Positions 17,941 to 28,839 are shown, numbered from the stretch's first letter. The stretch is 64,000 nt of DNA from Carboxylicivirga fragile (GCA_025499625.1 JAFMVD010000001.1:1-64000), one strand, 5' to 3'. The notes: generated by a model not told the origin, from the letters alone. Made by a program: numbers and translations.

Positions 17941-19245
17941 ATGGCGAAAAGTAAAAAGGTGGATGTGGTAACGATGGGCTGCTCCAAAAATTTGGTAGAT
18001 AGTGAGTTTTTGATTCGTCAGTTTAAAGCCAATAACATTCAAGTGGCACACGATCCAGAAACACCGGATAGTGAGGTGGCCATTGTTAATACCTGTGGAT
18101 TTATTGGCGATGCCAAGGAAGAATCCATTGATACCATATTGGAATTTGTTGAAGCTAAGAAGCGTGGAGATATCAAACAACTCTATGTTATGGGTTGTTT
18201 GTCGGAGCGCTATCCAGGGCAGTTAAAGAAGGAATTGCCCGAGGTGGATAAGTTCTTTGGTAAATTCGATTGGAAAAACATTATTTCTGAGGTGGGTGCC
18301 ACTTATCGTCGTGATTTGATGAACGAACGCTCGTTGACAACACCTGCTCATTATGCCTATTTAAAGGTTTCTGAGGGATGTAACCGAACTTGTAGTTATT
18401 GTGCCATTCCATTGATTACTGGTAAGCATCAGAGCCGTAAAATGGAGGATTTGCTGGATGAAGCAAAGCGCTTGAGAGATACTGGTGTAAAAGAATTGCA
18501 AGTGATTGCTCAGGATTTATCGTTTTACGGTTACGATTTATATAAAGATTACAAGCTGCCTCAGTTGGTTGATGGTTTAGCAAAGATTGATGGCATTGAA
18601 TGGATTCGTTTGCATTATGCTTACCCAGCTGGTTTTCCTTTGGATGTACTAAAGGTGATGCACGATAAACCTAAGGTGTGTAATTATCTGGATATTGCTT
18701 TACAGCATATCAGTGATAACATGTTGGAGCTAATGCGTCGTAATGTGCGTAAGAGCCAGACCTATCGTTTGATTGAAGAAATGCGTAAGCAAGTGCCGAA
18801 TATTCACCTTCGTACCACATTTATCACAGGACATCCTGGTGAGACAGTGCAGGATTTTGCTGAGATGGAGCAATTCGTTAAAGATGTTCGTTTTGAGCGC
18901 TTGGGTGTTTTTCCATATTCTCATGAGGATGATACCTATGCTTTTAAGAAATATCAGGATGATGTGCCGGAAGAAGTGAAGCAAGAACGTGCCGATCGCA
19001 TTATGGAGATTCAAAATGGAATTGCGGCGGAGCAAAACAGAGAGAAGATTGGAAAATCTTTAAAAGTGATTATTGACCGTGAGGAAGGCGATTACTACAT
19101 TGGTCGTACCGAGTATGATTCGCCTGAGGTTGATCAGGAAGTTTTATTGCATAAAGAAGATAATAAGGAGCTAGTACCAGGCGAGTTTTACGATGTGGAG
19201 ATTACCGACTCGGAAGACTATGATCTATTTGGTATCGCGAAATAA
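17941..19245 (+). CDS. rimO: Ribosomal protein S12 methylthiotransferase RimO
   Basis: A radical SAM enzyme that adds a methylthio group to the conserved aspartate of ribosomal protein uS12. The 434-residue protein has the UPF0004 domain with auxiliary cluster cysteines C14 (MGCSKN), C52 (NTCGF) and C86 (GCLSER). The radical SAM motif is GCNRTCSYCAIP (C147, C151, C154). A C-terminal TRAM domain spans about 370-434. Length and motif order are normal. The gene is bracketed by two related hairpins and so appears to be a single-gene unit. Confidence 0.97.
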   Translation: MAKSKKVDVVTMGCSKNLVDSEFLIRQFKANNIQVAHDPETPDSEVAIVNTCGFIGDAKEESIDTILEFVEAKKRGDIKQLYVMGCLSERYPGQLKKELPEVDKFFGKFDWKNIISEVGATYRRDLMNERSLTTPAHYAYLKVSEGCNRTCSYCAIPLITGKHQSRKMEDLLDEAKRLRDTGVKELQVIAQDLSFYGYDLYKDYKLPQLVDGLAKIDGIEWIRLHYAYPAGFPLDVLKVMHDKPKVCNYLDIALQHISDNMLELMRRNVRKSQTYRLIEEMRKQVPNIHLRTTFITGHPGETVQDFAEMEQFVKDVRFERLGVFPYSHEDDTYAFKKYQDDVPEEVKQERADRIMEIQNGIAAEQNREKIGKSLKVIIDREEGDYYIGRTEYDSPEVDQEVLLHKEDNKELVPGEFYDVEITDSEDYDLFGIAK

Positions 19246-19247
19246 AT

Positions 19248-19304
19248 AATATAAGGATCGCATCTTAGTATGTCATACACACATAAAGATGCGATCCTTA
19301 TATT
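19248..19304. terminator. 19-bp hairpin between rimO and the META lipoprotein gene
   Basis: AATATAAGGATCGCATCTT (19248-19266) pairs perfectly with AAGATGCGATCCTTATATT (19286-19304), loop 19 bases. It starts three bases after the rimO stop and ends just before the stop of the convergent META gene, so it probably ends both. It is a sister of the hairpin at 17882-17924. Confidence 0.75.
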
Positions 19305-19307
19305 GAC

Positions 19308-19772
19308 TTATTTCTCTTTCAATTGAAATTCCATAAATACCTTTCCTTCTTTCGATAAAAGCAGTTTATTGCCAATTATGCGATAGTCTACATCTCCTTC
19401 GAGTAATTTAAAAAACTCAGTTTCAGGTACGCCATCACAGTACATTTTAGTGCTCATAAACATGCCAAATGTGATGCTTGATTCGCCTACCTTGGCGTTG
19501 CCACCAAAGGAATTACACCCACTGTTTCCGCCTATGCTGCCCTTTTCTTTGTTAATTGTAATATGCGGTGTTGTATTAACGAAACCAGCTTCTTTGGCTG
19601 CTTTGCCATTAAAAGTAAGTAGCTCCCATTGATTATTTTCAATCAGCATTATAGAAGCTTTTTCCACTTGCGTATTTGCTTTTTTCTGTGAGTTGGTTTC
19701 TTTTGTTGAAGCACAACTAATTAGAAGGCTGATGCTCAATATGGCGAAAAAATAATTCTTCATGTTCTTCAT
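19308..19772 (-). CDS. META domain (HslJ-like) lipoprotein
   Basis: A 154-residue envelope lipoprotein. The signal peptide ends in the lipobox LISC with the lipidated cysteine near residue 20. The mature part is one META domain (about 40-150) with the characteristic GSIGGNSGCNSFGG segment and the MYCDGVPETEFFKLL motif, as in HslJ, a protein linked to heat and novobiocin resistance in E. coli. Its role here is unknown. It is convergent with rimO and divergent from the next gene. Confidence 0.9.
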   Translation of the reverse strand: MKNMKNYFFAILSISLLISCASTKETNSQKKANTQVEKASIMLIENNQWELLTFNGKAAKEAGFVNTTPHITINKEKGSIGGNSGCNSFGGNAKVGESSITFGMFMSTKMYCDGVPETEFFKLLEGDVDYRIIGNKLLLSKEGKVFMEFQLKEK

Positions 19773-19844
19773 TTTTATTATTGTTTAAGTAAATTAGTCA
19801 TAAAAATCATGCCAAACTATTTCACAAGTTAAACAATACTTACT

Positions 19845-20384
19845 ATGGATACAATAGATATTAAAATAGGTACAAGAGTTGAGCATCCAAGATACGGAGA
19901 AGGGATAATTGCGCATATTAATTTGGGTGCTTATGTGGTGTTTTTTGAGGATGGAGGTAAAATGGAGATTGCCAAGACAAGCACAAACTTAACAATTCTT
20001 GAAAGTCCGGATGAAGGAAGGATAGAGGCTGTGACAGCTCGTGAGTTGCGCCAGGCAGTAGCATCTGTGTTGGATGAATATGGAAGTTTACCAGCCGAAG
20101 TTGAGTTGGGCGAGAAATGGATTGGTGGTAAGGTGATGTTGCATCCTTCCAATGATTCGCTTCAGCCTAAAGAAATACCAATGGATGTGTTTTTTAAGAA
20201 AATAGTAATGGTTCGTGATCGCTTACGTGTATTGGAGCAGAATATCAACTCTTCTGCGTCGCTTAACGATGAGGAAAAAGTGCACATTCAGCAATACATA
20301 ACTCGTGCCTATGGTAGCTTAACTACTTTTAATGTCTTGTTTTCCGAAAAGGAAGATTACTTTAAGGGAAGTGGTAAAAAATAA
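19845..20384 (+). CDS. Conserved hypothetical protein with an SH3-like N-terminus
   Basis: A 179-residue cytosolic protein I cannot assign to a named function. The N-terminus (RVEHPRYGEGIIAHI, about 11-25) resembles the small SH3/Tudor-like beta-barrels of CarD- and UvrD-type proteins that follow the pattern V-H-x-x-x-G-x-G. The C-terminal half is helical, with charged residues around 110-160. It lies upstream of dnaX but is separated from it by a terminator-like hairpin and a dnaX promoter. It is probably a Bacteroidota-restricted gene. Confidence 0.75.
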   Translation: MDTIDIKIGTRVEHPRYGEGIIAHINLGAYVVFFEDGGKMEIAKTSTNLTILESPDEGRIEAVTARELRQAVASVLDEYGSLPAEVELGEKWIGGKVMLHPSNDSLQPKEIPMDVFFKKIVMVRDRLRVLEQNINSSASLNDEEKVHIQQYITRAYGSLTTFNVLFSEKEDYFKGSGKK

Positions 20385-20420
20385 AGCTAAAAGCTATTAG
20401 CCGATAGCTATTAGCTTTTT
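20383..20420 (+). terminator. Terminator after the SH3-like gene
   Basis: AAAGCTAAAAGCTA pairs with TAGCTATTAGCTTT with one mismatch, loop 8 bases, followed by T residues. It overlaps the stop codon at 20382-20384. Confidence 0.75.
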
Positions 20421-20451
20421 TCCATTTGTTAATAACTTCTTATTAGCGTCA

Positions 20452-20482
20452 TTGCTCAAAGTTTTCAGAAATGATATATTTG
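20452..20482 (+). promoter_or_regulatory. dnaX promoter
   Basis: TTG (20452-20454), 20 bases, then TATATTTG (20475-20482), an exact TAnnTTTG match, 85 bases before the dnaX start. Confidence 0.75.
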
Positions 20483-20567
20483 TGCTGCTATAAGAATCAA
20501 TTGTTTTAATAGTTTTTAAGGCTGTAAATCACTACTGCCTTCTGGCTAACGACTAACAAGCTATAGA

Positions 20568-21671
20568 ATGGAATATATTGTTTCGGCGAGGAAATACAGA
20601 CCTGCAACATTCAAATCAGTTGTAGGACAAGGTAATATTACCACTACACTTAAAAATGCCATTAAGAGTGATCATTTGGCGCACGCCTACCTCTTTTGTG
20701 GTTCGCGTGGTGTTGGTAAAACGACCTGTGCTCGTATTTTCGCTAAAACCATTAACTGTTCTAATGTAAGCGAAGATTTTGAGGCTTGTAATGAATGTGA
20801 GTCGTGCTTGTCGTTTAATGATAATCGCTCGTATAACATTCATGAGTTAGATGCAGCCAGTAATAACTCGGTCGATGATATTCGTAGTCTGATTGATAAG
20901 GTACGTGTTCCTCCTCAATTGGGATCTTATTCGGTGTATATTATCGACGAGGTTCATATGTTATCTCAAGCGGCATTTAATGCATTTCTTAAGACATTAG
21001 AGGAACCGCCTAGGCATGCCATTTTTGTTTTGGCAACCACCGAAAAGCACAAGATTCTTCCGACCATCTTATCGCGTTGTCAAATTTTTGATTTCAACCG
21101 AATTACCATTGGTGATGCTGTTGGTCATCTTAAATATGTGGCTGAAAGTGAAGGTGTAAAAGTGGAAGAGGAAGGTTTGGCTGTGGTGGCTCAAAAAGCT
21201 GATGGTGCCATGCGCGATGCCTTGTCAATCTTCGATCAGATTGTTGCTTTCTCAGGAAAAGATATTTCATATAAGCAAGTGATTGAGAATCTTAATGTTC
21301 TCGATTACGACTATTACTTTAAGTTGACTGATGCCTTCTTAAAGGAGGATTACAAGCAAGCTTTGTTAGTACTTAACGATGTGTTGTTAAAGGGTTTCGA
21401 TGCCCAACATTTCATGGCTGGCTTAAATAGTCATATGCGCGATTTGTTAATGTGTCGTGATGTATCCACAGCAGGTTTGCTGGAAGTGGGACAGAGTACC
21501 AAAGAAAAATACTTGGCTCAGGCACAGAATTGTTCGGTCGATTTTCTCTATGAAGCCTTAAAGATTATCAACGATAGCGAACAGCAGTATCGCGCAGCTA
21601 AGAATAAGCGTTTACACATCGAATTTGCACTAATTCGCTTGTCACGTATTGTGACTCAAAAAAAAAACTAG
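20568..21671 (+). CDS. dnaX: DNA polymerase III subunit gamma (dnaX zero frame)
   Basis: The clamp-loader ATPase of the replicase. The zero frame gives 367 residues: Walker A GSRGVGKT (45-52), zinc cysteines C64, C74, C77 and C80, DEVH (127-130), sensor 1 LATTEKHKILPTILSRC with the arginine finger, and domain III to about residue 360. It ends T-Q-K-K-N-stop inside and just after a run of ten A residues (21658-21667). The -1 frame is open from that run to 22303 and encodes the missing C-terminal region, so this product looks like the short gamma form, and slippage on the A-run would give a tau of about 578 residues. It has its own promoter. Confidence 0.95.
   Translation: MEYIVSARKYRPATFKSVVGQGNITTTLKNAIKSDHLAHAYLFCGSRGVGKTTCARIFAKTINCSNVSEDFEACNECESCLSFNDNRSYNIHELDAASNNSVDDIRSLIDKVRVPPQLGSYSVYIIDEVHMLSQAAFNAFLKTLEEPPRHAIFVLATTEKHKILPTILSRCQIFDFNRITIGDAVGHLKYVAESEGVKVEEEGLAVVAQKADGAMRDALSIFDQIVAFSGKDISYKQVIENLNVLDYDYYFKLTDAFLKEDYKQALLVLNDVLLKGFDAQHFMAGLNSHMRDLLMCRDVSTAGLLEVGQSTKEKYLAQAQNCSVDFLYEALKIINDSEQQYRAAKNKRLHIEFALIRLSRIVTQKKN
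21658..21667 (+). other. A10 slippery run in dnaX
   Basis: Ten consecutive A residues, then C-TAG, so the zero frame stops (TAG 21669-21671) immediately after the run. The -1 frame continues as CTA-GAG-TCG without stops. dnaX is the textbook site of programmed frameshifting (ribosomal in E. coli, transcriptional slippage on an A-run in Thermus). A homopolymer sequencing error is the alternative. Confidence 0.7.
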
Positions 21672-22303
21672 AGTCGTCTGATGAGCTTATTCCGATCATA
21701 ACTGTTGGAAAAGCAAAACCAAAGGCAAAGGTTTCAAAGCCGGCAAAGCCAAGTGCTGAATCACAAATTAAGATCCCGGCTTCTCCGCAGGCAAATAAGT
21801 CAGTTAATACCAGACCAGGATTAAAATCTTTCTCGCTTAAAAGTTTATCTCAAAAGGTGCAAGCACCTGCTACTTCAACTAAAAGTGTAAAAGAAGAAGT
21901 AAAAGAGGAGATACCTGTTGACATGTCGTGGAACGATGTGGTTACACAGGAAAAGCTCGATGATTCGTGGCGCAAGTACAGTAAGAATTATCAGAATACT
22001 AACCCCCGACTATATAGTATTTTAGATAATCATACACCAACTCTGGTTGGTGAAAAGCAACTAAAAATTCTTTTAAGGAACAAGACGCAAGAAAATGAAC
22101 TGTTGAAAGAGAAATCGGTAATAACTGGTTTTTTAAAGCGAAGTTTGAAAAATGCGCACCTTACTTTGGATTTTGAGATTGCAAGCAGTGATAATGCTGG
22201 ACCTAAGAAAGCCTTTACTGTTGCTGATAAATTTAAATTAATGGCTGAAAAAAATCCGGCATTAATGGGTTTTAAAAAGGAATTTGGTCTGGATTTGGAA
22301 TAA
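21668..22303 (+). CDS. dnaX: DnaX tau-specific C-terminal region (-1 frame)
   Basis: The frame -1 to dnaX is open from the A-run through 22303, 211 codons after the run. It starts L-E-S-S-D-E-L-I-P, then a lysine/proline/serine-rich linker (about 60 residues) and a conserved folded tail with MSWNDVVTQEKLDDSWRKY and ADKFKLMAEKNPALMGFKKE, typical of the C-terminus of Bacteroidota DnaX. The only ATG is at 21857, within the linker, so independent translation would give a 148-residue fragment that makes less sense. By position it is the tau extension that contacts polymerase alpha and the helicase in other bacteria. Confidence 0.85.
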   Translation, partial: LESSDELIPIITVGKAKPKAKVSKPAKPSAESQIKIPASPQANKSVNTRPGLKSFSLKSLSQKVQAPATSTKSVKEEVKEEIPVDMSWNDVVTQEKLDDSWRKYSKNYQNTNPRLYSILDNHTPTLVGEKQLKILLRNKTQENELLKEKSVITGFLKRSLKNAHLTLDFEIASSDNAGPKKAFTVADKFKLMAEKNPALMGFKKEFGLDLE

Positions 22304-22426
22304 GGAATAATAACTAACCAGTTACAATTTTAACAAATAAATTACTTTTATTGCATTTTATCTATAAGTAAATAAGGAACTTGTGCTTATTAGAGAAAAA
22401 AATACGTAATAAAAACAAATGTCATG

Positions 22427-22455
22427 TTGTAAATTCAATTATTCGTTTAGATTTG
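22427..22455 (+). promoter_or_regulatory. Promoter of isocitrate dehydrogenase
   Basis: TTG (22427-22429), 18 bases, then TAGATTTG (22448-22455), an exact TAnnTTTG match. The leader to the ATG at 22569 is about 105 bases. Confidence 0.6.
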
Positions 22456-22562
22456 ATCCGTCATATTTAAATGGCAAAATTTAAACAATAATTCTAATTG
22501 CTCTAAACACATGGTGCTGATTAAATGTTTATTAAGTCATGCATTCATAATTGAAAAGTTGA

Positions 22563-24800
<2,238 letters not shown>

Positions 24801-24826
24801 TAATTATTGAGCTTAAACTAACATAG

Positions 24827-24862
24827 AAAGGCCTGCTTAAGATTTATTAAGCAGGCCTTTTG
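24827..24862. terminator. Terminator of icd
   Basis: AAAGGCCTGCTTAA and TTAAGCAGGCCTTT form a perfect 14-bp stem with a six-base loop, followed by TTGTTTT. On the minus strand it can also end the small gene at 24896. Confidence 0.92.
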
Positions 24863-24895
24863 TTTTAAATTTTTTCTTAAGGTTTAATTTAAACC

Positions 24896-25129
24896 TTAAT
24901 TTCCAGGATAATAACCAATGAGGTTATTTTCGGCATATAATTCAATTTGGTTTTTAGTTCCTTCTTGAACTTGAAATTTGAAACCAGGATTTCTTTTAGC
25001 TATAAATTGATGTAAGCGCTTTATTAATTGCGATGTTTTATACTGTTTACGGCTCGACAAATAGTTGTCAAGCGCTAACAAAAAGGAAATCTGGCTCTTC
25101 TTCGCTACTGGTGTTATGTATAAATTCAT
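24896..25129 (-). CDS. Small hypothetical protein (77 residues)
   Basis: I do not recognise this protein. It is basic in the first two thirds (several K/R between residues 27 and 50) with a C-terminal half rich in beta-type residues ending IELYAENNLIGYYPGN. No signal peptide or membrane segment is seen. It converges on the icd terminator, which would also end its transcript, and diverges from the beta-lactamase gene across an AT-rich gap. Composition looks protein-like, so I keep it, but it has no family support. Confidence 0.5.
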   Translation of the reverse strand: MNLYITPVAKKSQISFLLALDNYLSSRKQYKTSQLIKRLHQFIAKRNPGFKFQVQEGTKNQIELYAENNLIGYYPGN

Positions 25130-25319
25130 AAGCTTCCTTTTAAGTGATTACTGTTAATATATTTCCTTATACTGACTTATTTTAAATAAGTTATAAATTT
25201 TATAAACAATTTTCATTCCAAACTAAGAAAAAGCATAAAATAAATGTTAAATAATATCAATAATGTATTTAAACATATCCTTCTAATTATTAATAATCAA
25301 ATGTTTGTACTCTTAAATG

Positions 25320-25327
25320 TATTTTTG
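25320..25327 (+). promoter_or_regulatory. -7 element of the beta-lactamase gene
   Basis: TATTTTTG matches TAnnTTTG exactly. It overlaps the first in-frame ATG (25317), which favours the downstream ATG at 25365 as the true start. Confidence 0.55.
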
Positions 25328-25364
25328 TAATATTGATAGAGTAAGTTCAATAAAAAATATTTCT

Positions 25365-26213
25365 ATGCGTTCTTTTTCATTTAAAATGCTGGTTTTGGTG
25401 CTAATAAGTATGGCATTTCTTTCTGCAGTGGCCCAAGAAAGAGAGATACAAATAGCAAGGTTGTTTAAAGGTGTAGATGGCTGTTTTTTGATTACTAAAG
25501 TAGATAATACGGAGCAATACTATTACAATAAGCCGCAGTGCCTACAAGTGTATTCGCCTTGTTCTACATTTAAAATTGCAAACTCCCTAATTGCCTTACA
25601 AACGGGTGTTGCCACAGGTGCTGATTTTGTTATAAAATGGGATAGTATCCGTAATCCCAAAGAACCTTGGATGGCAGAAAAGCTTCCATTTAAATATTGG
25701 ATGCAGGATCATACGCTCGAAACAGCCTTTAAAAACTCGGTGGTGTGGTACTATCAGGAATTGGCCCGTCGTATTGGTGAAACGAAAATGGAGGAGCTAA
25801 TTAATAGAATTGCCTATGGAAATAATGATATATCCAGTGGCATTGACAAGTTTTGGTTATGTGGTTCTATGAAAGTATCTGCAAAAGAGCAGGTGCGGTT
25901 TTTACGTCAGTTCTATAATAATAAAATAACAGGTATCGAAGAGAAGCATATTCAGACGGTTAAGGGCATCATGCTTTATGAAACGGGAGATAATTATAAA
26001 TTATATGGAAAAACTGGAGGAGGCCGTTGTTCTGAAGAAGGTGTTATTGGCTGGTATATAGGGTTTATCGAATGCGAAAAAGGAGCCTATGCGTTTGCTA
26101 TGAATATGAAAGCTAAAAGTTTTGCTGCTTTCGATAATAATAGGAGGATTGAAGTAACAAAGGAAATACTAAAAGAGCTAGGTTGTATAAAACTTGAAGA
26201 AACACTCAACTAA
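25365..26213 (+). CDS. Class D beta-lactamase (OXA-type)
   Basis: A periplasmic serine beta-lactamase of about 282 residues from the ATG at 25365. That start gives a clean signal peptide (MRSFSFKMLVLVLISM, cleaved near AVAQ); an ATG 16 codons upstream lies in the promoter. All class D motifs are present: S67-T-F-K70 active site (PCSTFK), S125-V-V, Y151-G-N, and K216-T-G. The fold also covers penicillin-sensor domains, but the full motif set and length favour an enzyme. No mobile element or regulator is adjacent, so it looks chromosomal. A DUF4199 gene follows in the same direction after 52 bases. Confidence 0.93.
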   Translation: MRSFSFKMLVLVLISMAFLSAVAQEREIQIARLFKGVDGCFLITKVDNTEQYYYNKPQCLQVYSPCSTFKIANSLIALQTGVATGADFVIKWDSIRNPKEPWMAEKLPFKYWMQDHTLETAFKNSVVWYYQELARRIGETKMEELINRIAYGNNDISSGIDKFWLCGSMKVSAKEQVRFLRQFYNNKITGIEEKHIQTVKGIMLYETGDNYKLYGKTGGGRCSEEGVIGWYIGFIECEKGAYAFAMNMKAKSFAAFDNNRRIEVTKEILKELGCIKLEETLN

Positions 26214-26265
26214 AGCAAGCTTATTTTGTTGTTAATTAGGAGTATTCGTTAAAAAAATTAATGAT

Positions 26266-26742
26266 ATGAAGAAAATAGCCGTAGAGATTAAATGGGGAAT
26301 AGTATTTTTTGCTGTAATAATATTGTGGACAGTTTTTGAAAAACTAATGGGCTGGCACGATGTCAATATAGAACAGCATCGTATTTACTCGAGTTTCTTT
26401 GCATTGCCTGCAATTGCTATCTACGTATTGGCCTTGATCGATAAAAGAAAGCGTGATTATGGCAACAAAATGACATGGGTACAAGGGTTTATGACTGGTT
26501 TAATTATTGCTGTAATTGTAGCAATCTTAAGTCCACTAGGGCAATTACTTACGCACGAGTACCTTTCTCCTGAATACTTTTCAAATGTAATTGCCTATGT
26601 TGTTAAAACTGGTGAAATGAACCAAGTTGATGCCGAGGCCTATTTCAATCTGAAGAGTTACATTATAATGAGTATTAAAGGAGCTATAATGATGGGTGTT
26701 TTAACATCAGCAGTAGTAGCCTTATTTGTTCGTAAGAAATAG
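26266..26742 (+). CDS. DUF4199 membrane protein
   Basis: A 158-residue inner-membrane protein of the Bacteroidota DUF4199 family: four helices at about 10-27, 38-57, 72-95 and 130-153, with a hydrophilic stretch (about 97-128) between the third and fourth. The function is unknown. It may be co-transcribed with the beta-lactamase gene upstream, and it converges on the phosphatase gene with two bases between them. Confidence 0.8.
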   Translation: MKKIAVEIKWGIVFFAVIILWTVFEKLMGWHDVNIEQHRIYSSFFALPAIAIYVLALIDKRKRDYGNKMTWVQGFMTGLIIAVIVAILSPLGQLLTHEYLSPEYFSNVIAYVVKTGEMNQVDAEAYFNLKSYIIMSIKGAIMMGVLTSAVVALFVRKK

Positions 26743-26744
26743 GT

Positions 26745-27692
26745 TTACTTTTTATCAATAAAAACAAAATTCTCTTCATCAATGGCTTGATTAAACTCGT
26801 GGCGATAAGCTGCGAGTTTACCACCATTGGCAACACAGGCATCAACACAACATATGTTTTTTGCCGGGATTAGTTTTTCCATTCCTGCGCAATAATGACC
26901 AATAAATACTGTTTTGGCATTCTCCGGATATACCTTATAATTAGAGATGATTTCGGAAGGAATGGTGTAATTAGGCAATGAAAACTTATTGCCATAACTT
27001 AAACTTCTGAATGTTTGTCCATGGGGCGCTAACCACCATTTTACCCGGAAGTTACGGCGCGTTATATTATTGGAATCCTTAATTATTAAATCATCAGGCA
27101 GATTAAATTCAATGCCTTTAATGGTTTCCATAAAAGGGCGATACAATAAAGTGTCTTTTTTAACAGCTTCCTTCAAATGTTTTTTTCGTAATCGGCCACC
27201 CTCATACAATTGATGTAACTGAGTTATGTGCTGATCATTCCAATAGGCATGCACAACACGTATGTCGTCCAGATTTAAATAGAGGGGAAGTGTTCTCATC
27301 CATTTAATATCATGCATGAGACTTTCCAAATCCTTACCATATTCAAATGCAAATCTATCAAGTAACTTACGATTGCCGTTGCTTGGCATTTTAATAGGTC
27401 TGCCATCACTTCTTTTCGTGAAATAAGTAATGGCATTTATTTCATGGTTACCCAATATGGCACGTGCAGCACCATTTTCGACCATTTCGCGAATGCAACT
27501 GATAACTTCTCTACTATTGGAGCCGCGATTGATGAAATCACCAATAAATACAGCAATTCTATTTTCTTTGTGCGACCAGTAGCCATTCTCACTTGAGTAG
27601 CCGAGCTTTTGCAACATTAATTTCAATTCGCCATAATAGCCATGGATATCTCCAATAATATCGTATCCTATTTTTGTAATGTCAGCATTCAT
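26745..27692 (-). CDS. Calcineurin-like metallophosphoesterase (PrpE/ApaH-like)
   Basis: A 315-residue cytosolic phosphoesterase with the metallophosphatase motifs in order: GDIHG (14-18), GDFINRG (51-57), GNHE (81-84), and C-terminal GHYC in VFIGHYCAG. The arrangement resembles serine/threonine protein phosphatases and diadenosine tetraphosphatases (PrpE/ApaH group). The substrate cannot be told from sequence. It is transcribed divergently from the glycosylasparaginase gene with about 150 bases between. Confidence 0.87.
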   Translation of the reverse strand: MNADITKIGYDIIGDIHGYYGELKLMLQKLGYSSENGYWSHKENRIAVFIGDFINRGSNSREVISCIREMVENGAARAILGNHEINAITYFTKRSDGRPIKMPSNGNRKLLDRFAFEYGKDLESLMHDIKWMRTLPLYLNLDDIRVVHAYWNDQHITQLHQLYEGGRLRKKHLKEAVKKDTLLYRPFMETIKGIEFNLPDDLIIKDSNNITRRNFRVKWWLAPHGQTFRSLSYGNKFSLPNYTIPSEIISNYKVYPENAKTVFIGHYCAGMEKLIPAKNICCVDACVANGGKLAAYRHEFNQAIDEENFVFIDKK

Positions 27693-27845
27693 GGGTTTGG
27701 TAAGCTTTGTTGATCAATTTTCTGTACATTTGATTTCAGGCATTAAAAATAGATATTCTTACAAGAGTGCAAAAGAAGCATCAAAGATTTATCTTGATGA
27801 TATGCGAAATACTTTGTAATTTAACTTTACTCAAAATAAAAACAG

Positions 27846-28832
27846 ATGGGCTCACGACGTAACTTTATAAAAAAGGCTGGTTTGGCTTCCTTGGCTTTAG
27901 TCTCTGTAAATCAATCAAAGGCATCCATGGCTAAAGGTTTAAGAGATGGAGCTAAGAGCTCACGTTTTCCTTTGGTTATTTCAACCTGGAATAATGGAAT
28001 AGATGCCAATGTAAAAGCTTGGGAAGTTTTAAAAGCTGGAGGGAGAGCTGTCGATGCCGTGGAGCAAGGTGTCCGCGTTGTGGAAGCAAATCCTGATGAC
28101 ATGAGTGTTGGTTATGGTGGACGTCCTGATCGTGATGGTGTTGTAACGCTCGATGCCTGCATTATGGATGAACATGGTAATGCTGGTTCTGTTTGTGCCT
28201 TACAAAATATTATACATCCCATTTCTGTTGCGCGAAAAGTGATGGATGAAACTCCACACGTGATGTTGGCAGGAGATGGTGCCTTGCAATATGCCAGAGA
28301 ATGTGGTTTTAAAGAGGAGGATTTACTTACCGAGAAGGCTAAAAAGGAATGGATAGAATGGCGTAAAACATCGGAATATAAACCATTAATTAATATTGAA
28401 AACCACGACACCATTGGCATGTTAGCGCTGGATGAACAAGGAAATGTTTCAGGTGCATGCACAACCAGTGGTTTAGCGTATAAAATGCATGGTCGGGTTG
28501 GCGACAGCCCGATCATTGGTGCTGGCATGTATTGCGATAACGAGGTTGGCGGTGCAGTGGCCACTGGCATGGGCGAGTTAGTCATGAAAACCTTGGGCTC
28601 ATTTTTAGTGGTTGAACTCATGAATCAGGGTTATAGCCCGCAAGATGCTGTTGAAGAAGCGATCGCCAGAATAGTGAAAAAAATACCAGGCTATCAGGAT
28701 TTTCAAATTGGGTATCTGGCCATTAATAAAAAGGGTGAGGTGGGAGCTTATAGTTTGCATAAGGGCTTTAATTACGCACTTTATGCAGACGATAAAAACC
28801 AACTAATCGATTCGAATTATTACTTGAAGTAG
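27846..28832 (+). CDS. N4-(beta-N-acetylglucosaminyl)-L-asparaginase
   Basis: An N-terminal nucleophile hydrolase of 328 residues that cleaves the GlcNAc-asparagine link of N-glycoproteins (glycosylasparaginase). The N-terminus SRRNFIKKAGLASLALVS is a twin-arginine-type signal, so the enzyme is exported folded. The autocleavage site is HDTIGM with nucleophile Thr189, and the substrate-binding segment is GDSPIIGAGMYCDNEVGG. The related isoaspartyl peptidases lack this exact pattern. Eight bases separate it from the Gfo/Idh/MocA gene, so these form an operon that may handle glycan or glycoamino-acid breakdown (inference). Confidence 0.92.
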   Translation: MGSRRNFIKKAGLASLALVSVNQSKASMAKGLRDGAKSSRFPLVISTWNNGIDANVKAWEVLKAGGRAVDAVEQGVRVVEANPDDMSVGYGGRPDRDGVVTLDACIMDEHGNAGSVCALQNIIHPISVARKVMDETPHVMLAGDGALQYARECGFKEEDLLTEKAKKEWIEWRKTSEYKPLINIENHDTIGMLALDEQGNVSGACTTSGLAYKMHGRVGDSPIIGAGMYCDNEVGGAVATGMGELVMKTLGSFLVVELMNQGYSPQDAVEEAIARIVKKIPGYQDFQIGYLAINKKGEVGAYSLHKGFNYALYADDKNQLIDSNYYLK

Positions 28833-28839
28833 TTGAAAG

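Noticed and set aside
21857..22303. Independent gene after dnaX starting at the ATG at 21857
   Set aside because: The frame is open well upstream to the A10 run and the content is the DnaX tail, so a frameshifted dnaX explains it better.
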